Of a DNA stretch of 5,095 bases, positions 1 to 5,095 are shown one piece after another. The stretch's first letter is position 1. Each line of letters starts with the position of its first letter. The notes below the pieces were generated by a model, which was not told where the DNA came from, did no database searches, and was given only the letters and a program-made list of their open reading frames with translations. The translations under genes were made by a program, and so were the position numbers. Source of the stretch: an uncultured Campylobacter sp. (lineage in GTDB: Bacteria; Campylobacterota; Campylobacteria; Campylobacterales; Campylobacteraceae); NCBI RefSeq assembly GCF_937890585.1, contig NZ_CALACG010000063.1:1-5095 (forward strand). Reading direction: 5' to 3'.

Positions 1-7
1 ATACACT

Positions 8-39
8 CTCCTTAAAATCGTTATTTTGCCGTAATTATA
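8..39 (-). promoter_or_regulatory. Promoter and ribosome binding site for a gene starting off the left edge
   Basis: On the minus strand a perfect TATAAT lies at 34-39, preceded by TTTAAGTGT, which fits the AT-rich extended -10 style of Campylobacter sigma70 promoters; no good -35 is seen, as is usual there. About 20 bases further on, AAGGAG (8-13) is a strong Shine-Dalgarno. The last two bases of the minus strand inside the window are AT, five bases after the Shine-Dalgarno, so an ATG may straddle the boundary. The downstream gene is not visible and its identity cannot be inferred. The spacing of -10, predicted start of transcription (about 27) and Shine-Dalgarno is coherent, which makes the call better than chance for AT-rich DNA. 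Confidence 0.5.
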
Positions 40-177
40 ACACTTAAAATTTAGACGGCGTTTATAAGAGTGAAATTTGGTTTAAAAAGTGTTTTGAGTT
101 GGTAAATTTTAGGTTTATTTGGGTGGCAGCGTAAAAAATTTATGTGATAAAAGCAAAAAGATTGCTTATTCTTATAT

Positions 178-366
178 CTAGAAATTATTTTCCTCAAAAA
201 AATCAGTATCAATCTTACAAATTTCATATATCTGGCTTGTTTGAACACCTACTTTATACTTTATCATTAGCTCAGCTAGTCTGTCGCCATTTAACCCTTT
301 GTTCGTAAGACTTACAGTTTCATAGCCCATTTTTTCTAAAATGCTAGATAAATTTTCATCAATTTT
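178..366 (-). pseudogene. Relic of an Mrr-type restriction endonuclease with its catalytic core deleted
   Basis: This minus-strand frame is open for 62 sense codons, from an upstream TAA at 367-369 to a TAG at 178-180. It has no start codon with a ribosome binding site; its only ATG is at codon 13. The last 37 or so residues contain NGDRLAELMIKYKVGV and YEICKIDTDFFEEN, which match from memory the C-terminal end of Mrr-family restriction enzymes (typically IDG.rLAeLMI..nVGV...YEvkriDsDfF.e). The first part, ILEKMGYETVSLTNKG, resembles the start of the same catalytic domain (LLekMGYe..v.T..sgDGGiDg). The DGGID segment, the (E/Q)xK segment and the strands between are absent, so the two ends appear joined in frame near codons 24-26. 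The N-terminal winged-helix domain is missing too. In the intact family these enzymes cut modified DNA; this copy cannot be catalytic. Family assignment of the tail is fairly sure; the deletion model is inference. Confidence 0.6.
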
Positions 367-380
367 TTAATCTTAAAAGC

Positions 381-386
381 TATAAT
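381..386 (+). promoter_or_regulatory. Possible -10 box for the small membrane protein gene
   Basis: TATAAT, a perfect sigma70 -10 hexamer, lies on the plus strand behind the A/T-rich stretch TTTTTTAATCTTAAAAGC. There is no clear -35, which is common in Campylobacter. Transcription would start at about 392-394, at or next to the ATG at 393, so a message from here would be nearly leaderless for that ATG, or carry about 31 bases of leader before the TTG at 424. Chance matches are frequent in AT-rich DNA, so confidence is limited. Confidence 0.4.
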
Positions 387-423
387 CACCGCATGAAATA
401 TACAAGTTTGACAGATTTTCTTT

Positions 424-645
424 TTGAAAATATCAACCCTTTTGTATAATGTGATCGCCTCGTTATTTGCGATATTTTTTTGCTTTAGTGCTGGCTTTGG
501 TCTTTTATTTTTCATTACCTTACCGCTTGGGTATGTAATGGGTATAGTCTTGTCGTTTCCGCTTTTAATATTTATCTTTTTCTTATTTGCAGCGCTAGAT
601 ATTTGTATATGTGTCTTGGTGTCTGTTTTTAGAGTTTTTAAATAA
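424..645 (+). CDS. Small, very hydrophobic hypothetical membrane protein, start uncertain
   Basis: I do not recognise this protein. The frame gives 73 residues from a TTG codon, with no charged residue between Lys2 and Asp59. It can form two membrane helices, about residues 7-34 and 38-68, with a short basic tail (FRVFK), so it is probably an inner-membrane protein. The start is doubtful: no Shine-Dalgarno precedes the TTG, and a TGA lies in frame at 409-411. In another frame an ATG at 393 opens an 18-codon stretch, MKYTSLTDFLFENINPFV, ending in TAA at 447-449. Shifting that frame forward by one base near 441-445 would run straight into YNVIASLFAIFF of this ORF, giving a protein of about 83 residues with a natural-looking N terminus. 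It may therefore be a frameshifted gene. A hairpin four bases after its stop supports real transcription. It converges on frdB. Confidence 0.5.
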   Translation: MKISTLLYNVIASLFAIFFCFSAGFGLLFFITLPLGYVMGIVLSFPLLIFIFFLFAALDICICVLVSVFRVFK

Positions 646-649
646 ATTT

Positions 650-667
650 GGGGCTTTTTACAGCCCC
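650..667. terminator. Shared hairpin terminator between the small ORF and frdB
   Basis: GGGGCT (650-655) and AGCCCC (662-667) form a perfect 6-bp GC-rich stem with a 6-base loop. It sits between two convergent genes, 4 bases after the plus-strand stop and 4 bases after the frdB stop on the minus strand. The plus strand continues with TTT then mixed sequence; the minus strand continues AAATTTATTT. Neither has a long uniform T-run, so it is a moderate terminator in either direction, but its placement argues that it serves both genes. Confidence 0.65.
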
Positions 668-671
668 TTTG

Positions 672-1391
672 CTACTTTATTGCAGCCATTTTCCTGCGCA
701 TATAAGCTATGCGGCTTTGAAGTGGTAAGTGTTTTGGGCAGTTGTCTTCGCAACCAAGCAAAGTCATACAACCAAATACGCCATCATCATCGCCGATTAG
801 CTCGTAAAAGTCCTCGTCAGTTCTCTTATCAAGCGCATCTATCTTAAATCTAGCAACCCTGTTTAGACCAACAGCACCGATGAAATCAGGTCTCATGATA
901 GCTGTTCCACAAGATGCGACGCAAATTCCGCACTCTATACAGCGATCAAGCTCGAAAACTTCTTGAGCGACTTCTGGCTCAACTTTCTCTTCAAGCTTAG
1001 AGATATCTGTCTCGTGATCCGTATGTATCCAGCTCTCGACACGCTTACTCATAGCGTTCATCCAGTTGCCAGTATCTACGCTTAGATCTTTTAGCAGTTT
1101 AAAGACCGGCAAAGGCATAAGCTCTATGACACCGCTTTCAAAGTCTTTTGTTAGAGTTCTGCAAGCTAGACTTGGCTTGCCATTTACTAGCATGCCACAA
1201 CTACCGCAAATTCCCGCACGACAAACAAAGTCAAAGCTAAGATCTGGATCAAATTTCTCACGAATTTGATTTAACGCGATAAATAGCGTCATACCATCAG
1301 TCTCTTCAAGCTCATAAGTCGCAAAATGAGGCTTTGAAACTTTGCTTAAAGGATTGTATTTAAAAGCTTTTATGGTTATTTTTCTACTCAT
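672..1391 (-). CDS. frdB: Fumarate reductase iron-sulfur subunit FrdB
   Basis: FrdB carries electrons from the haems of FrdC to the flavin of FrdA in menaquinol:fumarate reductase, on the cytoplasmic face of the membrane. The 239 residues equal the Wolinella subunit in length. The N-terminal plant-type ferredoxin domain (about 1-105) has the [2Fe-2S] ligands Cys57, Cys62, Cys65 and Cys77 in [10 protein letters not shown] and LACRTL. The C-terminal bacterial ferredoxin domain has Cys151, Cys154, Cys157 and Cys161 in [12 protein letters not shown], then Cys208, Cys214 and Cys218 before Pro219. By family knowledge Cys151/154/157/218 hold [4Fe-4S] and Cys161/208/214 hold [3Fe-4S]. All ligands are present. 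The ATG overlaps the end of frdA by 8 bases (ATGAGTAG contains the frdA stop). Its only nearby Shine-Dalgarno-like sequence, AGGAA at 1392-1396, touches the ATG, so translation is probably coupled to frdA. Last gene of the operon. Confidence 0.97.
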   Translation of the reverse strand: MSRKITIKAFKYNPLSKVSKPHFATYELEETDGMTLFIALNQIREKFDPDLSFDFVCRAGICGSCGMLVNGKPSLACRTLTKDFESGVIELMPLPVFKLLKDLSVDTGNWMNAMSKRVESWIHTDHETDISKLEEKVEPEVAQEVFELDRCIECGICVASCGTAIMRPDFIGAVGLNRVARFKIDALDKRTDEDFYELIGDDDGVFGCMTLLGCEDNCPKHLPLQSRIAYMRRKMAAIK

Positions 1392-3390
1392 TTCCTATAC
1401 CTGCTCTTTCATTTGGTGCTTTGTATTTTGGTTGAAGGTCATAGTGCATTAGAGCTTCTTGGATCTCATATCTGCCTTTGCCTTCATTTTGCATTTTTTC
1501 ACGGATATCATCAACCTCTTTTTGGCGGATAGCGCTGTCTGGATGCTCGATGATATTGCCTTTTGCACCATAGCCTCTAAATGCTGGTGGCATCTCCATC
1601 TTCATGATATCAAGTGGCTCATAAGTGATAGTTGGCAGAGTGTCGCCTTCTTTCCAGCTTGTAAGCGTTCTGTTTAGCCAGTTAAGGTCATCTCTCTTTG
1701 GATAGTCCTCACGGCAGTGAGCGCCACGGCTCTCTGTTCTATCAAGCGCACCTTTTGCGATACAAAGTGCTAGTTTTAGCATCTTTGGCACACGGTAAGC
1801 CTCTTCAAGCTCTGGGTTGCCAAATAGTGCTTTGTTGCTTACTTTTACATCAAGTGACTCTTTATAGAGTGCTTCAAGTTCTTTAACAGCAAGCTCTAGA
1901 CCTTTGCCTGTTCTAAATATCGCAACGTGCTCCCACATTACCTCTTTCATCTTGTTTTTGATATCAAAGACGTTAAATTTACCCTCTTTTGTAACGAGGC
2001 TATTTAGATAATCTTCTTGTTTTTTAACAAATTTCTCGATATCAGCTGTGTTTATCTCGATCTCATGTTTTGAGCAATACTCAGCGAAATAATCACCAAC
2101 GATCATACCAGCGACGACTGTTTCAGAAACTGAGTTACCACCGAGGCGGTTAAAGCCGTGCATATCCCAGCAAGCAGCTTCGCCAGCGCTAAATAGACCA
2201 GCTAGTGTTGGGCTCTCACCAGTTGGTTTTGTCTTGATGCCACCCATTGAGTAGTGCTGCATAGGAAGGATCGGTGCCCAGCCTTTGCCGATACCATTTT
2301 CATCGACCTCTGTGTCAGCTGGATCGATGCCATTAAAAATTTGGCAAATTTCTTGAACGTCACGTAGGTTTTTCTCGATATGCTCACGTCCGAGAATAGA
2401 GATGTCAAGCCAAACGTGATAGCCATAAGGGCTAGGTACGCCTTTGCCTGCACGGATGTGCTCCATGATACGGCGACTAACGACGTCGCGGCTAGCTAGC
2501 TCTTTTTTCTCAGGTTCATAATCAGGCATAAAGCGATATCCATCAACATCACGCAAAATTCCGCCATCACCGCGGCAACCTTCTGTTAAAAGAATGCCTG
2601 ATGGAACGATCGGAGTTGGGTGGAACTGAACAGCTTCCATGTTACCAAGCTGTGCTACGCCAGTCTCAAGTGCGATCGCAGCGCCAATACCCTCGCAAAC
2701 GACGGCATTTGTAGTGTGCTTATAAACTCTGCCGTATCCGCCAGTTGCTATAAGTGTGCCTTTTGAAACATAAGCTGTGATCTCACCATTTACAAGGTCA
2801 CGAACGATCGCACCGTAACAGCGATTATTTTGATGTATCAAAGCGATCGCCTCTTTGCGGTCGTGAATTTCTACATTATGTTTAAGCGCTTCATTTGCAA
2901 CAGCAAAAAGCATGGTGTGACCAGTTGCATCAGCTGTATAGCAGGTTCTCCATTTTTTTGTACCACCAAAGTCACGTGAGTGGATAAGTCCGTGAACCTC
3001 TTCTTTTTCAACGATAGTTGTCTTTTGAGCGTTTATGATAGCGCTTCTTTCGCCTTTTGTGATCCTAGTCCAAGGCACGCCCCAAGCTGCAAGCTCACGG
3101 ATAGCTTTTGGAGCAGTTTGACAAAACATACGTGCAACTTGTTGATCACAACCCCAGTCGCTACCTTTTACTGTGTCAGCAAAGTGTACATCTTCGTTAT
3201 CGCCTTCACTCATTTTAGAGTTACCAAGGCTTGCTTGCATGCCGCCTTGTGCAGCAGCAGAGTGAGAGCGTTTTACAGGGATGAGGCTCAAAACTACGGT
3301 GCTTAAGCCCTTTTCTCCAGCAGCCACAGCAGCTCTAAGACCAGCTAGACCGCCACCAATTACTAATGCGTCATAATATTTTACATTCAT
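1384..3390 (-). CDS. frdA: Fumarate reductase flavoprotein subunit FrdA
   Basis: FrdA is the catalytic subunit that reduces fumarate to succinate at a covalently bound FAD. It has 668 residues, slightly longer than the Wolinella subunit. The N-terminal Rossmann motif is [12 protein letters not shown] (10-21). His43 in [10 protein letters not shown] is the expected site of covalent FAD attachment. Expected active-site residues are present: His257 (QFHPT), Arg301 (SRDVVSRR, the proton-donating arginine), His379 (MQHYSMGG) and Arg415 ([10 protein letters not shown]). The FAD-binding GLFSAGEAA follows at 399-407. The C-terminal helical domain (about 455-580) includes [14 protein letters not shown] at 551-564. 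Residues about 356-372 form a loop that looks some 10 residues longer than in Wolinella, as also seems true in other Campylobacter. The start is supported by AAGGAG at 3398-3403, seven bases before the ATG. frdC ends 14 bases upstream. Confidence 0.98.
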   Translation of the reverse strand: MNVKYYDALVIGGGLAGLRAAVAAGEKGLSTVVLSLIPVKRSHSAAAQGGMQASLGNSKMSEGDNEDVHFADTVKGSDWGCDQQVARMFCQTAPKAIRELAAWGVPWTRITKGERSAIINAQKTTIVEKEEVHGLIHSRDFGGTKKWRTCYTADATGHTMLFAVANEALKHNVEIHDRKEAIALIHQNNRCYGAIVRDLVNGEITAYVSKGTLIATGGYGRVYKHTTNAVVCEGIGAAIALETGVAQLGNMEAVQFHPTPIVPSGILLTEGCRGDGGILRDVDGYRFMPDYEPEKKELASRDVVSRRIMEHIRAGKGVPSPYGYHVWLDISILGREHIEKNLRDVQEICQIFNGIDPADTEVDENGIGKGWAPILPMQHYSMGGIKTKPTGESPTLAGLFSAGEAACWDMHGFNRLGGNSVSETVVAGMIVGDYFAEYCSKHEIEINTADIEKFVKKQEDYLNSLVTKEGKFNVFDIKNKMKEVMWEHVAIFRTGKGLELAVKELEALYKESLDVKVSNKALFGNPELEEAYRVPKMLKLALCIAKGALDRTESRGAHCREDYPKRDDLNWLNRTLTSWKEGDTLPTITYEPLDIMKMEMPPAFRGYGAKGNIIEHPDSAIRQKEVDDIREKMQNEGKGRYEIQEALMHYDLQPKYKAPNERAGIGNE

Positions 3391-3397
3391 CTTCTAG

Positions 3398-3403
3398 CTC
3401 CTT
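3398..3403 (-). promoter_or_regulatory. Shine-Dalgarno of frdA
   Basis: AAGGAG on the minus strand, seven bases before the frdA ATG, lies within the 14-base frdC-frdA gap and directly follows the frdC stop (TAA at 3405-3407). It fixes the frdA start and suggests strong translation of the catalytic subunit. Confidence 0.8.
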
Positions 3404-3404
3404 T

Positions 3405-4103
3405 TTAGTGGCTGATCCACACGAAATCGGCGATCAAAGCGATCACAGCAAGTGCTCCATAAACAGCAAATACAACAGTTTTTGCTTTGTTTCTTTTTGC
3501 GAGCATTTCGTGTTTGTTTACGCCATCGATGCTTACCCATTTAACATATAAGCGGTACATACCAATGCCAGCATGAACAACCATGAAAACAAGTAGAGCG
3601 AAGTAGAAAATTTCTAGTCTGTGAAACGCAGCGGCTGATTTGTCAGCAGTGATGTGTCCGCCAAAGATGATGTCGATTATGTGGGCACTTGCAGCGAAAA
3701 ATAGAGCAAAGCCTGTTAAGAACTGGAACCACCAAAGTGTAGTGTCACAGTGTTTCATGCGGTCTTTGTGGCCTCTAAACATTAGGTATTGTCTAAAATT
3801 TGCAGGAAATTTTCTCATAGCCAAGAAAGCGTGAGTGACAAAAACTACGAAGATAACAGCAGCGATGACGTTTGTGATCCACCAAGTAGCTTCGCCAAAT
3901 AAAAATTTTGCCTCTGCAAATCCTACGACAGCGTTAAATGCGTCTTTGCCAAGTAGTATAGTAGAAGTAAAAACCATATGGCACAATATGAAACAGGCCA
4001 AAACAAAACCTGTAATACTCTGCCATCTATCCCAAGCGGCTGGTGTGCGGCTTTTTTTGCCGTCCGACCGTTTCCCCAAAAAACCCTCTATAAGCCCGGC
4101 CAT
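3405..4103 (-). CDS. frdC: Fumarate reductase di-haem cytochrome b subunit FrdC
   Basis: FrdC anchors FrdAB in the inner membrane, oxidises menaquinol and passes electrons through two haems b. The 232 residues are shorter than the 256 of Wolinella, mainly at the C terminus. Five membrane helices fit about residues 27-51, 72-96, 120-146, 162-187 and 204-228. Haem ligands by alignment from memory are His42 (ILCHMVF), His91 (VTHAFLAMRKFP), His141 (SAHIID) and His177 (VVHAGIGMYRL), matching Wolinella His44, 93, 143 and 182. Glu64 (GFAEAKF) aligns with Glu66, needed for menaquinol oxidation. The residue two before the fourth haem ligand, Glu180 in Wolinella, is Val175 here, and the loop before that helix is about three residues shorter. 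AGGAGG at 4108-4113 supports the start. First gene of the frdCAB operon; the order is typical of epsilonproteobacteria. Confidence 0.95.
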   Translation of the reverse strand: MAGLIEGFLGKRSDGKKSRTPAAWDRWQSITGFVLACFILCHMVFTSTILLGKDAFNAVVGFAEAKFLFGEATWWITNVIAAVIFVVFVTHAFLAMRKFPANFRQYLMFRGHKDRMKHCDTTLWWFQFLTGFALFFAASAHIIDIIFGGHITADKSAAAFHRLEIFYFALLVFMVVHAGIGMYRLYVKWVSIDGVNKHEMLAKRNKAKTVVFAVYGALAVIALIADFVWISH

Positions 4104-4107
4104 GAGC

Positions 4108-4113
4108 CCTCCT
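4108..4113 (-). promoter_or_regulatory. Shine-Dalgarno of frdC
   Basis: AGGAGG on the minus strand, four bases before the frdC ATG, is a full consensus site that fixes the start, although the spacing is rather short. It touches one arm of an inverted repeat (4113-4120), so a leader hairpin could affect its access. Confidence 0.75.
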
Positions 4114-4143
4114 AAGAAATTTGAAATAAGTTATCATTTCTTA
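4113..4143. repeat. Inverted repeat in the frdC leader
   Basis: TAAGAAAT (4113-4120) and ATTTCTTA (4136-4143) are perfect 8-base complementary arms around a 15-base spacer that contains TTATCA (4131-4136, overlapping the arm by one base). It lies between the frdC ribosome binding site and the likely -10 region. It may be an operator or a weak leader hairpin; AT-rich DNA makes short arms like this fairly likely by chance. Confidence 0.35.
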
Positions 4144-4146
4144 ATA
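4141..4146 (-). promoter_or_regulatory. Possible -10 box of the frdCAB operon
   Basis: TATTAA on the minus strand, in the context AATTAGTATTAAG, is the best -10-like hexamer upstream of frdC and would give a leader of about 30 bases. It differs from TATAAT at the fourth position, and no -35 is evident. The gap of 119 bases and the inverted repeats make a separate frd promoter likely, but its exact position is uncertain; the region offers other weak matches. Confidence 0.3.
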
Positions 4147-4154
4147 CTAATTTA

Positions 4155-4185
4155 AACATTAGCATTAATTGATAAAGCTAATGTT
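4155..4185. repeat. Nine-base inverted repeat between lgt and frdC
   Basis: AACATTAGC (4155-4163) and GCTAATGTT (4177-4185) are perfect complementary arms around a 13-base loop. It could end lgt transcripts, since it lies 37 bases after the lgt stop, but what follows on the minus strand is TAAATTAG rather than a T-run, so it is a poor intrinsic terminator. Its position just upstream of the likely frdC promoter also suits a regulator-binding site. A second inverted repeat, at 4170-4189, overlaps its right half. Confidence 0.55.
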
Positions 4186-4189
4186 ATCA
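4170..4189. repeat. TGATAA-N8-TTATCA inverted repeat, candidate operator
   Basis: TGATAA (4170-4175) and TTATCA (4184-4189) form a dyad with an 8-base spacer, so the half-site centres are 14 bases apart. A third TTATCA lies at 4131-4136, nearer the frdC start. Three copies of one hexamer in about 60 bases upstream of a respiratory operon suggest a transcription factor site. I cannot assign it to a known regulator, and it does not fit the FNR/CRP spacing. Confidence 0.35.
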
Positions 4190-4222
4190 GAATTTTACTT
4201 TAATATTTTTTAAACATTTACA

Positions 4223-5038
4223 TTAAATTTTCGCAACACGTTTTCGAAGCATGATATAAACGATTATTCCAAAGAAGCACATTATGAGTGATAAAATTTG
4301 TCCCATAGAGAGTCCAAGGGCGATAAATCCAAGTCCAGAGTCAGGTTCTCTAAAAAATTCGCAAATAAATCTTGCAAATGTGTATAAAATGGCGTAAAGT
4401 GCTATGAGTTCACCATTAAATTTCTTAAATTTGCGGTATAAAAACAAGATGACAAAAACGACCAAGCCTTCCAAAAATGCCTCGTAAAGCTGGCTTGGGT
4501 GCCTTGGCTGTCCAAAGACATTTATCGCCCAAGGCACATCTGTGACGCGTCCAAAAAGCTCTTGATTTAAGAAATTTCCTATCCTGCCAAAGGTGTAGCC
4601 AAAAGGTATGCAAACAGCGCAGAGATCGAGCAGCTGCCATAAATTTTGCTTATATCTTTTGCAAAAGAAAAAGGTCGCTAGTAAAAATCCAACCACCGCT
4701 CCGTGGTAGCTCATGCCGCGAATTCCTATAAATTCTCCGTTGTGAAAAGGGTTGAAAATTTGCCAAGGCTGGGTTAGATAGTATCCTGCCTCGCCAGAGT
4801 AAAGCACGACCCAGCCAAGTCTAGCGCCCAAAATAACGCCGATCTCGACCCAAAAAAAGTAGTTATCCAAAAGTTGGTCTGAGATAGGAATTTTGTCTTT
4901 TTTGACTAGGTATTTTGCTGTGACAAGTGCCGAAACAAGGGCAAAGATATACATGAGCCCGTACCAGTGCACGCTAAAGCCAAAGATGCTAAAGGCGACT
5001 GGGTTAAAGTGGTTGTAGATGTTGTTCCAAATTTCCAT
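4223..5038 (-). CDS. lgt: Prolipoprotein diacylglyceryl transferase Lgt
   Basis: Lgt is an inner-membrane enzyme that moves the diacylglyceryl group of phosphatidylglycerol to the lipobox cysteine of prolipoproteins, the first step of lipoprotein maturation. The 271 residues and about seven hydrophobic segments fit the family. The Lgt signature [14 protein letters not shown] spans 151-164, with Arg152, Asn155 and Gly163 matching E. coli Arg143, Asn146 and Gly154. His112 in GMSYHGA matches His103. Tyr219 and Arg223 in [16 protein letters not shown] match Tyr235 and Arg239. RHPSQLYEA (179-187) is another conserved stretch. No key residue is missing. The N terminus ([20 protein letters not shown]) is typical, supporting the ATG at 5038; the Shine-Dalgarno is weak (GTGAG about seven bases upstream). 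The gene is followed by the frd operon after 119 bases, probably as a separate unit. Confidence 0.97.
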   Translation of the reverse strand: MEIWNNIYNHFNPVAFSIFGFSVHWYGLMYIFALVSALVTAKYLVKKDKIPISDQLLDNYFFWVEIGVILGARLGWVVLYSGEAGYYLTQPWQIFNPFHNGEFIGIRGMSYHGAVVGFLLATFFFCKRYKQNLWQLLDLCAVCIPFGYTFGRIGNFLNQELFGRVTDVPWAINVFGQPRHPSQLYEAFLEGLVVFVILFLYRKFKKFNGELIALYAILYTFARFICEFFREPDSGLGFIALGLSMGQILSLIMCFFGIIVYIMLRKRVAKI

Positions 5039-5065
5039 AAAGTCTCACTTTATTTTTTTATGGAT

Positions 5066-5071
5066 TTTATA
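5066..5071 (-). promoter_or_regulatory. Likely -10 box of lgt
   Basis: TATAAA, within CATTATAAAATCC on the minus strand, lies 27 bases before the lgt ATG. Transcription would start at about 5058, leaving a leader of about 20 bases. The upstream sequence is T/A-rich (TTTAAGCCTTTACAT) without a clear -35, which is normal for Campylobacter. The window ends at 5095, so read-through from a gene further upstream cannot be excluded. Confidence 0.45.
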
Positions 5072-5095
5072 ATGTAAAGGCTTAAACTATAAATG

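Noticed and set aside
51..248. Minus-strand frame of 65 codons, MFKQARYMKFVRLILIF onward
   Set aside because: Its first 27 codons are a shifted reading of the better supported Mrr-like tail, and the rest is low-complexity AT-rich sequence with no ribosome binding site.
611..847. Plus-strand frame of 78 codons overlapping the end of the small membrane ORF and frdB
   Set aside because: Mostly antisense to the clear frdB coding sequence, crosses the terminator hairpin, and has no ribosome binding site.
2202..2453. Minus-strand frame of 83 codons inside frdA
   Set aside because: Alternative-frame shadow of frdA, whose own frame contains all the expected active-site residues.
2980..3306. Plus-strand frame of 108 codons opposite frdA
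   Set aside because: Antisense shadow of a highly conserved region of frdA (FAD-attachment region); no start signals.
4048..4062. CGGC-T7-GCCG hairpin and A7 tract in frdC codons 14-18, considered as a terminator or phase-variable slippery site
   Set aside because: It lies inside the well-conserved N-terminal coding sequence (GKKSRTP). Seven A residues is short, and Campylobacter phase variation usually uses longer G/C tracts.
3835..4155. Plus-strand frame of 106 codons opposite frdC and its leader
   Set aside because: Antisense to frdC with its four haem ligands; threonine- and lysine-rich composition is typical of a shadow frame.
4169..4189. FNR/CRP-type box upstream of frdC
   Set aside because: TTGAT is present but the partner ATCA half-site is too far away (about 12 bases rather than 4), so it does not fit the FNR consensus.
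1..5095. CRISPR arrays, tRNA or rRNA genes, insertion sequences
   Set aside because: No spaced direct repeats, no cloverleaf-like sequence, and no transposase coding or terminal inverted repeats were seen on either strand.

Overview
The window reads as chromosomal DNA of a Campylobacter-type epsilonproteobacterium (Campylobacterota). The evidence is an AT-rich sequence, a fumarate reductase operon in the order frdC-frdA-frdB with a di-haem FrdC, and close protein resemblance to the Wolinella/Campylobacter enzymes. A species in the C. concisus/curvus/showae group is a guess. All clearly recognised genes lie on the minus strand.

Right to left, which is the direction of transcription: lgt (prolipoprotein diacylglyceryl transferase, 4223-5038) has its own likely promoter at the right edge. 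A 119-base AT-rich gap (4104-4222) holds several inverted repeats and probably the frd promoter. Then come frdC (3405-4103), frdA (1384-3390) and frdB (672-1391). They are tightly packed, with a 14-base gap between frdC and frdA and an 8-base overlap between frdA and frdB. A GC-rich hairpin at 650-667 closes the operon.

Together FrdA (flavin site), FrdB (three Fe-S clusters) and FrdC (two haems b, menaquinol site) form the membrane-bound quinol:fumarate reductase, the terminal step of fumarate respiration. Lgt acts in the same membrane on lipoprotein maturation and has no direct functional link to it.

The left 650 bases are less ordinary. A plus-strand ORF (424-645) encodes a very hydrophobic protein of about 73 residues. 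It converges on frdB and may have lost its original start by a frameshift. Beside it, at 178-366 on the minus strand, is an open frame with no good start that resembles the two ends of an Mrr-type restriction endonuclease catalytic domain joined without the middle, so it looks like a decayed gene. Bases 40-177 show nothing else convincing. The extreme left edge carries a good minus-strand -10 box and Shine-Dalgarno for a gene that must begin just outside the window.

The most interesting points are the Mrr relic with its catalytic core missing, and a valine in FrdC where the Wolinella enzyme has the E-pathway glutamate (Glu180).
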